Assembly: GCF_000011005.1 (NCBI RefSeq)
Contig: NC_013665.1
Location: forward strand, 1,178,001 to 1,242,000
Source: Methanocella paludicola SANAE
GTDB lineage: Archaea > Halobacteriota > Methanocellia > Methanocellales > Methanocellaceae
DNA: 64,000 nucleotides
Reading direction: 5' to 3'
Shown: piece after piece, positions 16,348 through 25,214 of the stretch
Numbering within the stretch: position 1 is the stretch's first letter
Layout: every line of letters begins with the position of its first letter
Position numbers and translations under genes: made by a program
Notes under the pieces: model-generated
Seen by the model: only the letters and a program-made list of their open reading frames with translations
Told to the model about the DNA's origin: nothing
Database searches by the model: none

Positions 16348-16716
16348 ATGAAGATGGATTGGAAGATCATAGTAGTGACCATGGCACTGGTCGTGGTCCT
16401 ATCGGCGATCATATTCGTACCGGTATCCATTGCCGTAGACGGTGGTAAGGCCGGCGGCGGCAATAATACGAGCGTCAAGGCCAATAATACGAGCGCAGCC
16501 AACAAGACAAGCAATCAAACTAAGGCATTCGTGCCTGGCGGTGGACCGCATGGCGCAGGATTAAAAACCATTGAAGGCATCGGGCCCCACCAAAAAGGCT
16601 GGCTGGGAGGCCCGATGAACCCGTGGGTTTATGGCACTGCGGCATACCCTTCAAGGATGTTTTCGTTTGGCCTGGGCATGCCGGCAACATACCTGGGCGC
16701 AGGCATTAATAAATAA
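16348..16716 (+). CDS. Small exported Gly/Asn-rich protein
   Basis: A 122-residue protein of unknown function. ATG at 16348 is preceded by TTAGGGGTAA; the frame is open upstream but that part is AT-rich and non-coding in character. An N-terminal hydrophobic segment (IIVVTMALVVVLSAIIFVPVSIA) is followed by a Gly/Asn/Thr linker with several N-glycosylation sequons (NNTS, NKTS, NQT) and a C-terminal Gly/Pro/Tyr part (GPHQKGWLGGPMNPWVYG). The layout resembles the other small exported proteins in this cluster. The last block, YGTAAYPSRM, faintly recalls the YEGxTxYPxWI block of the paralog pair. Confidence 0.7.
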   Translation: MKMDWKIIVVTMALVVVLSAIIFVPVSIAVDGGKAGGGNNTSVKANNTSAANKTSNQTKAFVPGGGPHGAGLKTIEGIGPHQKGWLGGPMNPWVYGTAAYPSRMFSFGLGMPATYLGAGINK

Positions 16717-16804
16717 TTTTTTTTAGAATGGGATCGTCGAGGTGGAGTTAACTTTATTTTACGTAATTGCATACCCGGCTTATTAGCTATCGGCGAGTTT
16801 ATTT

Positions 16805-17320
16805 ATGACTGAGCCATCCCAGCAACTTCTAATGACTTTAACCGGCCATACAGCACCCGTGATATCCTGCCAGTTCTCTCCCGATGGTAAAAAGATCGCC
16901 TCGGCATCCTATGACGGCACTGTCCGGATATGGGATGCTGCGGACGGGAAACTATTGCAAAAGTTGGAGGGCCCGATGAGCGCAGTGTTCTACTGTGTGT
17001 TCTCTTCTGACGGCAGGAAAGTTGCCTCTTTATCACGTGATGGCGCCGTGAGGGTATGGGACGTCGAGACCGGGAAGCTTATGCATACGCTATACGACCA
17101 GGCGGATAAGGTCTATCACTGTGCATTCTCTCCGGACGGTAAGAAAATAGCGACAGCGTCGCACGATGGCCTTGTACGGATATGGGACGCCGATACAGGG
17201 AAATTACTACAAACCCTGGCCGGCCATAAAAAAGCAGTGCTTTCCTGCGAGTTCTCTCCAGACGGAAAGCGGCTGGTCACTGTCTCCAGCGATAAGACCG
17301 TGAAGGTATGGGAAGCCTGA
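16805..17320 (+). CDS. Short WD40-repeat protein
   Basis: A 171-residue cytosolic protein made entirely of four WD40 repeats of about 42 residues. Each has the pattern [33 protein letters not shown], and the second is more diverged ([21 protein letters not shown]). A closed propeller usually needs seven blades, so this one would have to dimerise or assemble with another protein. There is no signal peptide. WD40 proteins are scaffolds; no enzymatic motif is present. It stands alone, convergent with thyA. Confidence 0.88.
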   Translation: [171 protein letters not shown]

Positions 17321-17327
17321 AGCGCGG

Positions 17328-17966
17328 CTACGGCTTAAGAACCTCTTCGGCCGCCTGGAAATCGTCCTCGTAGATGTGGACGTTATCCCCGAAACACCGC
17401 AGCGTGCCCAGCATGAAGTCCGTGGGGCCGATCAGCTCGTCCTTGACCAGCTCCTGGAAGGCCATCAGATTTGCCTCGAACGCCTTGAACATGTCCCACG
17501 AGCGGTAGTGGATGTGGACGTCAAGCTTGTTGTTCTTGTGGGGGAACACCCAGATCCGCTGAAAACACGGCTGATCCTCCTTTTTCATGCAATCTATTTT
17601 GGGCATCCACGTAATGGCCTGGATGCGCTTTGATTCGTACCGCTTATTCTGGAGCTGCTCGCCCATCCATTTTAGCTGGTCGAAGCCCTCGTAATTCACC
17701 AAACGGTCGATGTACGTGTACTCGAAACCATGCCTGCCGGCGGACTCCCGCTTGAACTGCTTTTTATAGAATTCGACGCGCTCCTTCGTGCAGAACGGGT
17801 CCTTCTTGTGCCACACCTGCACGGGGTTCCGGACCTCCAGGAGCATGCCGTTGATGCATTTTGCCTTGATGCCGTACTCGGTCTCCACGAGCTGCCCGTT
17901 AGTGTAAATTTCCTTTATTGCCCAGTACCATGCTTCTGACAGCGTGTCGAATGTTCCGGCGATCAT
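17328..17966 (-). CDS. thyA: Thymidylate synthase, methanogen type
   Basis: A 212-residue enzyme, near the usual ~220 residues of the archaeal ThyA branch, which is shorter than bacterial ThyA. It methylates dUMP to dTMP using a tetrahydropterin one-carbon donor; in methanogens the donor is probably methylene-tetrahydromethanopterin. The catalytic cysteine is Cys134 in EDQPCFQRIWVFP, and the phosphate-binding arginine with its partner lies in HYRSWDMFKAFEANL near residue 157, followed by the conserved FQELVKDEL helix. TYIDRL and QLKWMGEQL match the middle of the family. A dUMP/dCMP hydroxymethylase is the main alternative. Confidence 0.78.
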   Translation of the reverse strand: MIAGTFDTLSEAWYWAIKEIYTNGQLVETEYGIKAKCINGMLLEVRNPVQVWHKKDPFCTKERVEFYKKQFKRESAGRHGFEYTYIDRLVNYEGFDQLKWMGEQLQNKRYESKRIQAITWMPKIDCMKKEDQPCFQRIWVFPHKNNKLDVHIHYRSWDMFKAFEANLMAFQELVKDELIGPTDFMLGTLRCFGDNVHIYEDDFQAAEEVLKP

Positions 17967-18410
17967 CTCCTACACAAATGCCTTGTTCGATATTAAGCTT
18001 TTTGTAAGTATTAAATCGTCGTATGTCGAAGGCATGAAATGAGTTCATGCCCGAAAGGCGATTACTTTCACCATGCACTTGGTCAGCATATATAAACCCG
18101 AATGATATACTAGTGCTTAGACAGAACTTATCGCACACGCCCTACACGCTTCAGGGCCAGGCTGCGATACCATCCTGACATCCCCAACCTGTGAGGCGGG
18201 CACCATCCCTTTTTTGCCCGCCCCGGATTATCTTTACACAGAAAGCGATATACAGGGTAAAAATATAAATTCCGTTATAATTACTGCTATATATAATAAT
18301 TTTCGCTATATCGCTGTTTTTTCAATTGATTATACCAAAAAAAGCCGCTTTTTATGGGATTAACCTAGTTATACAACCACTTGATTATGGTCTGTTATCG
18401 AGGGCACATC
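17967..18410. other. Intergenic region with candidate ncRNA and promoters
   Basis: About 440 bases. It holds a perfect 8-bp hairpin (GGCATGAA/TTCATGCC, 18031-18051), a TATA box (CATATATAAACC near 18087-18098) and the candidate structured RNA described separately. The last 170 bases are AT-rich with TATA-like motifs that probably serve the HEAT-repeat gene. Confidence 0.65.
18115..18224 (+). ncRNA. Candidate structured small RNA
   Basis: A TATA box at about 18087-18098 predicts a start near 18115-18120. The following ~105 bases contain no start codon with a usable frame but form two stems: TATCGCA (18129-18135) with TGCGATA (18163-18169), enclosing GCCC (18139-18142) with GGGC (18154-18157); and GGCGGGC (18195-18201) with GCCCGCC (18216-18222) around a loop with TTTTTT. 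GC content is higher than in the flanks, as in archaeal ncRNA genes. I cannot match it to SRP RNA, RNase P or a C/D guide. An ACA trinucleotide at 18178-18180 after the first stem is compatible with an H/ACA guide, but weakly. Confidence 0.45.
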
Positions 18411-19616
18411 ATGATCGTATCTATGAACAGCGATGCCAGGGGCATCACGCTGGACGAAAAGGAGGGCCTGAGACAGGCTTTACGCTGCGATGATATCAAA
18501 ACACGGATATATGCAGTGAAGGCGCTGGAAGGGCCGGGGGACGAGCGGTCGATAAGCCTGCTGGTGGACGCTCTGAGGGACGAGCAATATGACGTCAGAG
18601 AGGCCGCCTACATGACACTCCGCAAGCTCGGCCACAGGGCATTGCCCGGTCTCGTATCGGCATTAAGGGATGAGAACTTCTACGTCCGAATGTACGCGAC
18701 ACTGGCCATTACCGACGAGATCATCGGCAACCCCGGCAGGAAATACGATGAAGCCGTCGTCGACGCCCTCACTCACGCCCTCCTCGATAAGAGCATATAT
18801 GTCCGGCGCTCCGCATACGATGCCCTGAAGGTGCTGGAATATAACAAGATCCTCCGGTCCCTCATAAGCTCGCTGAAAGATCCCGACCCCGGTATTCGCA
18901 TGGAGGCAGTCGTAGCGCTGGGCAAGATCGGCGATAAGCGCGCGGTGAAGGCGCTCATCCGTGCGCTGTCCGAATCGGACGCGGGCATCCGGCGGTGCGT
19001 CGTATCCTCCCTCGGCCGGATGAAGGATAAGAAGGCCACTGGATATCTCCTGGACATGCTATATGACCTTGATGGGAGCGTAAGGAAAGAGGCCGTTCGG
19101 GCGCTGGGCGCCATACAGGATGAGAAGGCCGTTCCGGGCCTTCTGCAGGCCATAAAAGACCGGGAACCCTCGGTTCGGGATGAGGCGCTTTATGCGCTGG
19201 ACAGCTACAGGTCATTTAAGTACGTGACGCCGTTCGTGTCGGTCCTCGATGATGCTGTCGATGTCCGCAGGGCAGCCATCCGGGCCCTTGGAAAAGTGAG
19301 GGGCTGTAAATCCGTGGATACTCTGATAAGCGTGCTTGGCGATGAAGACGCTGAAGCCAGGGAACTGGCCTGCGCGTCCCTCGCCCGCCTCGGGAACTGC
19401 GCAATAAAGCCTCTCAGGTCGGCGCTGAACCACGACAACGGCAACGTAAGTAGCGGCGCAGCCCGCGCCCTTGAATTGATCAGTAAGGCCCGGGCGATGA
19501 AGCGTATAGATAGTGCCCGTAAACCCAGGCCGCCGGAACTCTGGATGGAGATCGAGTCTGCCGTCTCCGCCGGCCCGAAAGAGACTCAGTCGAGGCTATC
19601 ATCTTTTGATATTTAG
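18411..19616 (+). CDS. HEAT-repeat (PBS-lyase-like) protein
   Basis: A 401-residue all-helical repeat protein. About eleven repeats of ~31 residues follow the pattern [32 protein letters not shown]. The diagnostic residues are D/N-x-VR, A-A-LG and A--L-ALxD. The family is a protein-interaction scaffold; some members serve bilin lyases in cyanobacteria, but in methanogens they are of unknown role. The ATG at 18411 follows GAGGGCACA; earlier in-frame starts lack a ribosome site. It overlaps the 3' end of msrA on the opposite strand by four bases. Confidence 0.88.
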   Translation: MIVSMNSDARGITLDEKEGLRQALRCDDIKTRIYAVKALEGPGDERSISLLVDALRDEQYDVREAAYMTLRKLGHRALPGLVSALRDENFYVRMYATLAITDEIIGNPGRKYDEAVVDALTHALLDKSIYVRRSAYDALKVLEYNKILRSLISSLKDPDPGIRMEAVVALGKIGDKRAVKALIRALSESDAGIRRCVVSSLGRMKDKKATGYLLDMLYDLDGSVRKEAVRALGAIQDEKAVPGLLQAIKDREPSVRDEALYALDSYRSFKYVTPFVSVLDDAVDVRRAAIRALGKVRGCKSVDTLISVLGDEDAEARELACASLARLGNCAIKPLRSALNHDNGNVSSGAARALELISKARAMKRIDSARKPRPPELWMEIESAVSAGPKETQSRLSSFDI

Positions 19617-20116
19617 ATGCCGCAGCCTTTCAGGTTATTTTTTTCAAGGTACTGCTGATGGTATTCCTCGGCTCTCCAGAATTTTGTTGCGGGCACGATC
19701 TCAGTGACGATGGGCTTCTTGAACTTGCCCGACTTTTGTAGCTTCTCTTTGGAGGCACGGGCCGCCGCTTCCTGCTCCTTATTATGATAAAAGATGACGG
19801 ATCGGTACTGGGTGCCGAAGTCCGGCCCCTGCCTGTTAGGCGTAGTGGGGTCGTGATGGCTCCAGAACACGTCCAGCAGGACATCATATGATACTTTCGA
19901 CGGGTCGTAGGTGACCTGGACGGTCTCGGCATGTCCGGTCCTGTCGGTGCAGACCTCTCGGTAGTCCGGGTTCTCGGTCCGGCCGCCCTCGTAGCCGACG
20001 GCCGTCGATACGACGCCGGGGATGTGCCTGAAGGCTTCCTCTACGTGCCAGAAGCAGCCCGCGGCGAAGTCGGCTTTTTGCAGGTTCTCGCTCACGATAG
20101 TAACTTGTCCTTTCAT
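19613..20116 (-). CDS. msrA: Peptide methionine-S-sulfoxide reductase
   Basis: A 167-residue cytosolic repair enzyme that reduces methionine-S-sulfoxide in proteins. The catalytic [10 protein letters not shown] has Cys21. Also seen are [49 protein letters not shown] and the C-terminal resolving cysteine in KGCGI. The ATG at 20114-20116 is preceded by TAAGG; an upstream in-frame start would add only nine residues. It is a single gene; no msrB is near it. Confidence 0.95.
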   Translation of the reverse strand: MKGQVTIVSENLQKADFAAGCFWHVEEAFRHIPGVVSTAVGYEGGRTENPDYREVCTDRTGHAETVQVTYDPSKVSYDVLLDVFWSHHDPTTPNRQGPDFGTQYRSVIFYHNKEQEAAARASKEKLQKSGKFKKPIVTEIVPATKFWRAEEYHQQYLEKNNLKGCGI

Positions 20117-20194
20117 CCTTAAATTTTTGTCCGGCCCGGACACTAAAAAATATTTATTCTACGCTCGCCATATGCTCGCCATATAGGAATAAAT

Positions 20195-20374
20195 ATGGCC
20201 AGCACAGAGGACATGCTAAAGATCATCGGTTTAGCTTTCATCGGCATACTGGGCATCTTCGCGGTGGTGGTCATCCTGTCCATCCTGTGCGCCGGTATCG
20301 CCATCTTCGCTTACGTTTCGATGCCCGCCACGCCCACGGTGACGATAACGCCGATCGATTTTCCCTTTCCCTAG
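20195..20374 (+). CDS. Small single-span membrane protein, 59 aa
   Basis: ATG at 20195 with AGGAAT upstream opens a frame of 59 codons: MASTEDMLKIIGLAFIGILG, then a hydrophobic stretch through residue ~42 (IFAVVVILSILCAGIAIFAY), and a Thr/Pro-rich tail ending TPIDFPFP. The topology looks like one membrane helix with the tail outside. It lies between msrA and a lipoprotein gene and has its own AT-rich upstream region. No family is recognised. The short length makes this a prediction. Confidence 0.55.
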   Translation: MASTEDMLKIIGLAFIGILGIFAVVVILSILCAGIAIFAYVSMPATPTVTITPIDFPFP

Positions 20375-20503
20375 TCATGGTATAGCTACTTTTAAACACT
20401 ATTCCTGGCCGAGCCCGGCATCTTCAACGGATTATATTTATATAGACACAAATATATAAGTAAACCTATAATTTGCCAAATAAATGCTTGAGGTGCCATA
20501 TTA

Positions 20504-21622
20504 ATGTCAGGGAAACGCTCACTCTTCGGGCTGCTCATTATCGCAGCGCTTTTAATCGCAGGCTGTACCGGGACGAAAACGATGGCGGGTAACAATGGCC
20601 TCTCCGCGGACGGCCAGTCAGCTCTGAAGGATTATCAAAAGTATTCGAGCGAGCTCAAGGACGAGATCAGCTACATGAAGTTCCATTACACGCTCTCCGA
20701 GAACGCCACGCTGGACGAATACAAGGCATGGCTCGGAGGATATGCCGAAAAGCTGGACCTCTGCAGGAAAATGTACAATGACACGAGCGCGGCCTCGAAA
20801 AAGTATCTCCCCTACCTGAACAACTCGAGTGAAGAGTACCGGAACGTGACCTCTGACGACGCCATCTTCCAGTCGGACATCGAATCCCTGAACCGGTCGT
20901 ACGATCAGTTTGCCGATTATCTGGACCTTTCCATAAAAAGGGCGACTGCCCTGGGAAAATATACTCAGGCGATGAATGAGACCTACGATGCCTATAACGA
21001 CATCTCCTCCTTCGCAGGCGGGGCGAAGGTAAGCTCGGAAGAAGATTATGCCAGTTTCCTCGACGGCTTCGACAGGAAGGCACAGGCCTATAAAAAGTAT
21101 GCCGGCGATGCCGTTAAGGCGGGAGAAGAGTACCAGCAGTTCTTCGACCCGGAGAGCGCCGAGTACGCCGCCATCGAAGAGAACAACAATGCCCTGATCG
21201 ACAGCATCCGCCAGTGCGAAGCTACCTATACCAAGTATAAAATGGACTACGATAACGGCATGGCGGCTAAAAGTGCCGCCCAGTCGGCCTTTAGCGATTA
21301 TGTGGATAAGGCCGGCAAGGTGAGCGCCATGAAGACGGAGCTGGATGGATATCGCAACACGAAAATCGCGTTAGATAAGCTCGACCGGAGCTGGCTGGAC
21401 GGCTACCGGCAGAAGCTGGACGCCTTCAACGCTGCCTGCAACGATGCCATCGCCGCGGGCGACGCCTGCAAGCAATATCTCAACACCACCAGCTCAGAAT
21501 ACAAGAGCATCGACGATAATAAGAAGAACATGCAGGATACTATGGCCGCCTACGAGGAGAACTACAAGAAGATCGAGGCGACCTACCGCAATCTCCACCC
21601 GCTGGAAAGTTTGAAACGATGA
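20504..21622 (+). CDS. Exported lipoprotein, helical, 372 aa
   Basis: A signal segment ends in a lipobox (LLIAGCTGTK; Cys near residue 23), so the protein is probably lipid-anchored outside the membrane. The rest is strongly helical and rich in Tyr, Lys, Asp and Ser, with repeated units of about 90 residues of the form LSxYxDYLDLSIKRATALGKY / FLDGFDRKAQAYKKYAGDAVKAGEEYQQF / YRQKLDAFNAACNDAIAAGDACKQY. Each ends in a FxxxxSxEYxxIxxNN motif. No catalytic motif is present, and no known family is recognised. Confidence 0.75.
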   Translation: MSGKRSLFGLLIIAALLIAGCTGTKTMAGNNGLSADGQSALKDYQKYSSELKDEISYMKFHYTLSENATLDEYKAWLGGYAEKLDLCRKMYNDTSAASKKYLPYLNNSSEEYRNVTSDDAIFQSDIESLNRSYDQFADYLDLSIKRATALGKYTQAMNETYDAYNDISSFAGGAKVSSEEDYASFLDGFDRKAQAYKKYAGDAVKAGEEYQQFFDPESAEYAAIEENNNALIDSIRQCEATYTKYKMDYDNGMAAKSAAQSAFSDYVDKAGKVSAMKTELDGYRNTKIALDKLDRSWLDGYRQKLDAFNAACNDAIAAGDACKQYLNTTSSEYKSIDDNKKNMQDTMAAYEENYKKIEATYRNLHPLESLKR

Positions 21623-21685
21623 TCCGGTAAATACCTCAAGCCATTGAATCGGTGCCGGGGGCCTGTCCCCCGGCGCACTATAATA

Positions 21686-22921
21686 TTATACTATGTATTC
21701 CTCGCCGAGCCTCGGCGCGAACGCGTTGACGCCTATCTCTTTCTTAACCCACCCGGCGAACTCTTGGGTGTGGTCCCCGTGGACACAGAACACGTTCTCG
21801 GTGCCCTGGTCGCACATGTGCTTCACGATGGCCTTGAGCTCGGCATCGCCGCTGTGGGCGGAGAAGCTGTACTGCTCCAGCTTACACCGGAGCGGCAAAA
21901 TCTCGCCGTCGACATCGATGGTGTTCGTGTCCAGCGCCATGCGCCCGTTCGTCCCGTCCACCTGGAAGCCGGTCAGCATGATCTTATTCTTCGGGTCGTC
22001 GTACATGTTCGGTATATAATATAGTGCCGGGCCGCCGTTGAGCATGCCCGCCGTGGTCACGACGACGGAGGGCTCGTCCAGCACCGTGCGCCGCATGGAG
22101 CCCTTGACGGTGGTGGCGCTACCGTAAGCCGACTTCAATCGTCCCGGATCCCGCACGTACTCGGGATTCTTCAGGAGAATATCCGTTACTTCCGTGCCCA
22201 TGCCGTCCACGAAGCACCGGATGCCATATTCCTTAAGGATGAGAAGTACCTCCTGCGTGCGCCCGATGGCAAAGCAGGGGATAACGACATTGCCGCCAAT
22301 GTCCAGCGTGTAGCGGATGGACTCGATGAACTGCTCTTCCAGGGCCTTCCTGTCTATGTGGTCCTTACCAAAGTAGGTGCTCTCCACCATCAGCGTCCTG
22401 GCGCCAGGGTAGTGGATCTTCGAGCCCTTAAGAAGGCGGGTGTCGGAGTTCTTGATGTCGCCCGTGTACAGCAACGTGTCGTCGTCGAACTCAACGTAGG
22501 TGAGCGCGCTGCCGGGAATGTGGCCCGCATCAAGTAAAGTTATCATATAATCGTCGGTCGAATAGTCCTCGTTATAGTCGAGCTCCCGGGTCCGCTTCAA
22601 GAGCATCTGCATATCGTTGGGGTCGAAGGGCGGAACATGTCCTCGCTCGGCGATCTCCAGCGTATCCTGGGCCAGCAGCTTTGTCAGATACTTCGTCGGA
22701 GGCGTGGCGAGCACAGTCGGCTTCAGGTCCATGAGGTTAGGCACGACGCCGCAGTGGTCCAGGTGGCCATGGGAGATGACGATGGTCTCAGGCCTGGGGC
22801 TGCCCGCCGGGTACTCGGGCGGATCGGAAGGCTTGATGCCATAGTCGAGGAGTACCTTCTCGTTCAGTAGAAATGCGGATCTGCCCACTTCACGCGCGGC
22901 TCCAAGGAACTTGATCTGAAT
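21686..22921 (-). CDS. Beta-CASP metallo-beta-lactamase ribonuclease
   Basis: A 411-residue MBL-fold RNase of the archaeal CPSF/RNase J family without KH domains (aCPSF2-like). The zinc motifs are SHGHLDHCG, DAGHIPGSA, TGDIK and, in the beta-CASP part, SFSAHSGD and the final HGD. It processes or degrades RNA in the cytosol. No ATG, GTG or TTG fits the expected N-terminus: the frame reads IQIKFLGAAREVGRSAFLL, the usual family start, and ATT at 22919-22921 sits 7 bases after GGAGGT. I take ATT as the start. The internal GTG at 22886-22888 would remove the first beta strand. Confidence 0.88.
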   Translation of the reverse strand: MQIKFLGAAREVGRSAFLLNEKVLLDYGIKPSDPPEYPAGSPRPETIVISHGHLDHCGVVPNLMDLKPTVLATPPTKYLTKLLAQDTLEIAERGHVPPFDPNDMQMLLKRTRELDYNEDYSTDDYMITLLDAGHIPGSALTYVEFDDDTLLYTGDIKNSDTRLLKGSKIHYPGARTLMVESTYFGKDHIDRKALEEQFIESIRYTLDIGGNVVIPCFAIGRTQEVLLILKEYGIRCFVDGMGTEVTDILLKNPEYVRDPGRLKSAYGSATTVKGSMRRTVLDEPSVVVTTAGMLNGGPALYYIPNMYDDPKNKIMLTGFQVDGTNGRMALDTNTIDVDGEILPLRCKLEQYSFSAHSGDAELKAIVKHMCDQGTENVFCVHGDHTQEFAGWVKKEIGVNAFAPRLGEEYIV

Positions 22922-23287
22922 GTTTATAACCTCCGATATGCCAAATTTAATATTAAGAGTCGAAAACAGGCTGAAATATATCCCATTCCGAATTAAAGTG
23001 TTAAACTGGCAGGCTTATATATTCCTTTCTCTACAAAATAATATAAATATTTCATTATTTCCAGGCCGGTGAAAACACGCCCGAAAGGTATCGTAATGCA
23101 TGCCCCGTGCTATCCAGAACGATAGAAAAGTATAAATGCAATAGGCGCGATTCTAAGAGACCGTCGGAATCAAGTTCTATAATTGTATGGTGAGCCAAGT
23201 AGCATATCCCATGGAATGCCGCAGTCAAAATCCCTCGATGCCAGCATAACGAAAAAACGAAGACAGGACCTGCATAGAGTATCAACG
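22922..23287. other. Intergenic region upstream of tRNA-Lys
   Basis: About 365 bases with no credible gene. The left part is AT-rich and would serve the leftward ribonuclease gene. A TATA-like AAAGTATAAATGC near 23123-23135 points toward the tRNA and RNA polymerase operon, about 150 bases upstream of the tRNA. I see no clear C/D or H/ACA RNA in between. Confidence 0.55.
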
Positions 23288-23361
23288 GGGCTCGTAGCTC
23301 AGTTAGGTAGAGCGCCTGGCTTTTAACCAGGCTGCCTGGGGTTCAAATCCCCACGAGCCCG
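23288..23361 (+). tRNA. tRNA-Lys (anticodon TTT)
   Basis: All stems close: acceptor GGGCTCG/CGAGCCC, D arm GCTC..GAGC, anticodon stem CCTGG/CCAGG with loop CTTTTAA, and T arm TGGGG-TTCAAAT-CCCCA; discriminator G; no encoded CCA and no intron. It lies 50 bases upstream of rpoH and may be transcribed with it. Confidence 0.97.
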
Positions 23362-23411
23362 CTCACCCTATTATGGGACTTTTTTACTTTCTACACAGGA
23401 GGAAGGCAATA

Positions 23412-23651
23412 TTGACCAAGAAATTTGACGTTCTGACGCACGATCTCGTGCCGAACCATATATTATTGACCGAGGAAGAGACCCAGGAACTTTTAAAAAG
23501 ATACAGCATCACCCGGGGACAGTTGCCGAAAATTAAATCCTCCGACGTCGTCGTCAAGCAGATCGGCGCGAAGCCGGGCGACGTTCTCAAGATCATCAGA
23601 AGGAGCCTGACCGCGGGCAAGGCGGTCGCCTACAGGCTTGTTATCGATTAA
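23412..23651 (+). CDS. rpoH: RNA polymerase subunit H
   Basis: A 79-residue subunit equivalent to the C-terminal domain of eukaryotic Rpb5. It forms part of the lower jaw of archaeal RNA polymerase. Visible conserved parts are DVLTHDLVPNHILLTEEE, LPKIKSSDVVVKQIGAKPGDVLKIIRRS and AVAYRLVID. The TTG start at 23412 follows GGAGGAAGG with correct spacing; the frame is open for 13 codons upstream but without a family match. It heads the polymerase operon, 17 bases before rpoB2. Confidence 0.95.
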   Translation: MTKKFDVLTHDLVPNHILLTEEETQELLKRYSITRGQLPKIKSSDVVVKQIGAKPGDVLKIIRRSLTAGKAVAYRLVID

Positions 23652-23668
23652 GGCGAGGGGATTATTTA

Positions 23669-25213
23669 GTGTTAGACAGAAGAGAATTAAGTAAAGCATA
23701 TTTTACCCGACGGAAGATAGCGCAGCATCATATTGATTCGTTCAACGTGTTTTTAGACCAGGGCCTTCAGAAAGTCATTGACGAGCAAGGCTTCATCGAG
23801 ACCGACATCGAGGACGTTGAGCGGAACATTGAGCCCGTCAAGGTGAAATTAGGCAAGATTCGGGTCGGCAATCCCGTCGTGCGAGAGGCCGACGGCTCCG
23901 TCGAGCCGCTATTCCCGACGGAAGCCAGATTGCGGAATATTACTTATGCCGCCGAACTATTTTTAGAGATGAGCATCGTAAGGGGCGAAGTCGAAGAAGA
24001 GGCGATCGAGGTCAACATCGGCCAGCTCCCCATCATGATCGGCTGCAACAAGTGTAACCTGGCGAAGATGAACTCCGAGGACTGGATCAAGAACGGCGAG
24101 GACCCGATGGATCCCGGAGGATACTTCGTCATTAACGGCACCGAGCGTGTCCTGATGACGCTTGAAGACCTGGCCCCGAACAAGATCATGGTCGAGTACG
24201 ATGACCGCTACGGCGACCAGATCGAGGTGGCCAAGGTGTTCTCGCAGCGCCGCGGGTACCGTGCGCTGGTCATCGTCGAGAGGGGCCGCAAGTCCATCTT
24301 AGAAGTATCGTTCCCTTCCATTTCCGGAAGGCTGAACTTAGTCATGCTCATGCGTGCGCTGGGCCTTGAGACCGACCAGGACATAGTGAACGCAGTGTCT
24401 GACGACCCCGAGATCCAGAAGTTCATGCTGGAGAACCTGGACGAGGCCGAGGCCGACACCGTGGAGACCGCAATGGAGAAAATAGGCAAGCGCGTGGCCG
24501 CGGGCCAGGCCCGGGACTACCAGATGAAACGCGCCCACTACGTCATCGACCGGTACTTACTGCCTCACCTGAACCCCGAGAACTTCGAGCGCATCCACGA
24601 GGACGACCCGAAGCTCCGCGATTCTCGCATTAATAAGTCATACTTCCTGGGCCGGATGGCCGAGGCCTGCTGTGAGCTGGCACTCCGCCGCCGCGCTCCG
24701 GACGACAAGGACCACTACTCCAACAAGCGGTTAAAACTCGCAGGCGACCTGATGGAGGACCTGTTCCGGGTCTCGTTCAACAGGCTCACCCGTGATATCA
24801 AGTACCAGCTCGAGAGGGCCAACATGCGTAACCGTGAGCTTTACATGATCACCGCGGTCAGGGCAGACGTCCTGACCGAGCGTCTCATCCACCCGCTGGC
24901 GACCGGCAACTGGGTCGGCGGCAGGACCGGCGTATCCCAGCTACTGGACCGCATCGACTACATGGCAATGCTCTCACACTTAAGGCGTGTCATATCCCCG
25001 TTAAGCAGGGCACAGCCCCACTTCGAGGCCCGTGACCTGCACGCGACCCAGTGGGGCCGCATCTGCCCGTCCGAGACGCCTGAAGGCCCGAACTGCGGCC
25101 TGGTGAAGAACTTCGCCATGTCCGTAGAGCTGTCCACGGGAGTAGAGGACGAGGAATCCACCAAGAAGGTCCTGCGCGAGGCAGGCGTACTACCGCTGGG
25201 GAGGGTGGTGTAA
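23669..25213 (+). CDS. rpoB2: RNA polymerase subunit B'' (N-terminal half of beta-like subunit)
   Basis: A 514-residue subunit: the N-terminal half of the Rpb2/beta equivalent, split from B' as in methanogens and halophiles. GTG start at 23669. It contains the protrusion and lobe with [34 protein letters not shown] and [15 protein letters not shown], and ends in the fork region with [26 protein letters not shown]' starts two bases later. The split point after [16 protein letters not shown] is the normal one for this lineage. Confidence 0.97.
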   Translation: MLDRRELSKAYFTRRKIAQHHIDSFNVFLDQGLQKVIDEQGFIETDIEDVERNIEPVKVKLGKIRVGNPVVREADGSVEPLFPTEARLRNITYAAELFLEMSIVRGEVEEEAIEVNIGQLPIMIGCNKCNLAKMNSEDWIKNGEDPMDPGGYFVINGTERVLMTLEDLAPNKIMVEYDDRYGDQIEVAKVFSQRRGYRALVIVERGRKSILEVSFPSISGRLNLVMLMRALGLETDQDIVNAVSDDPEIQKFMLENLDEAEADTVETAMEKIGKRVAAGQARDYQMKRAHYVIDRYLLPHLNPENFERIHEDDPKLRDSRINKSYFLGRMAEACCELALRRRAPDDKDHYSNKRLKLAGDLMEDLFRVSFNRLTRDIKYQLERANMRNRELYMITAVRADVLTERLIHPLATGNWVGGRTGVSQLLDRIDYMAMLSHLRRVISPLSRAQPHFEARDLHATQWGRICPSETPEGPNCGLVKNFAMSVELSTGVEDEESTKKVLREAGVLPLGRVV

Positions 25214-25214
25214 C

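Noticed and set aside
17899-18138. 79-codon minus-strand open frame upstream of thyA
   Set aside because: It overlaps the thyA start in another frame, is AT-rich, and crosses the TATA box of the candidate RNA.
22922-23287. A C/D-box RNA upstream of tRNA-Lys
   Set aside because: A TATA-like sequence is present, but I could not place both C and D boxes, and no stable fold was evident.
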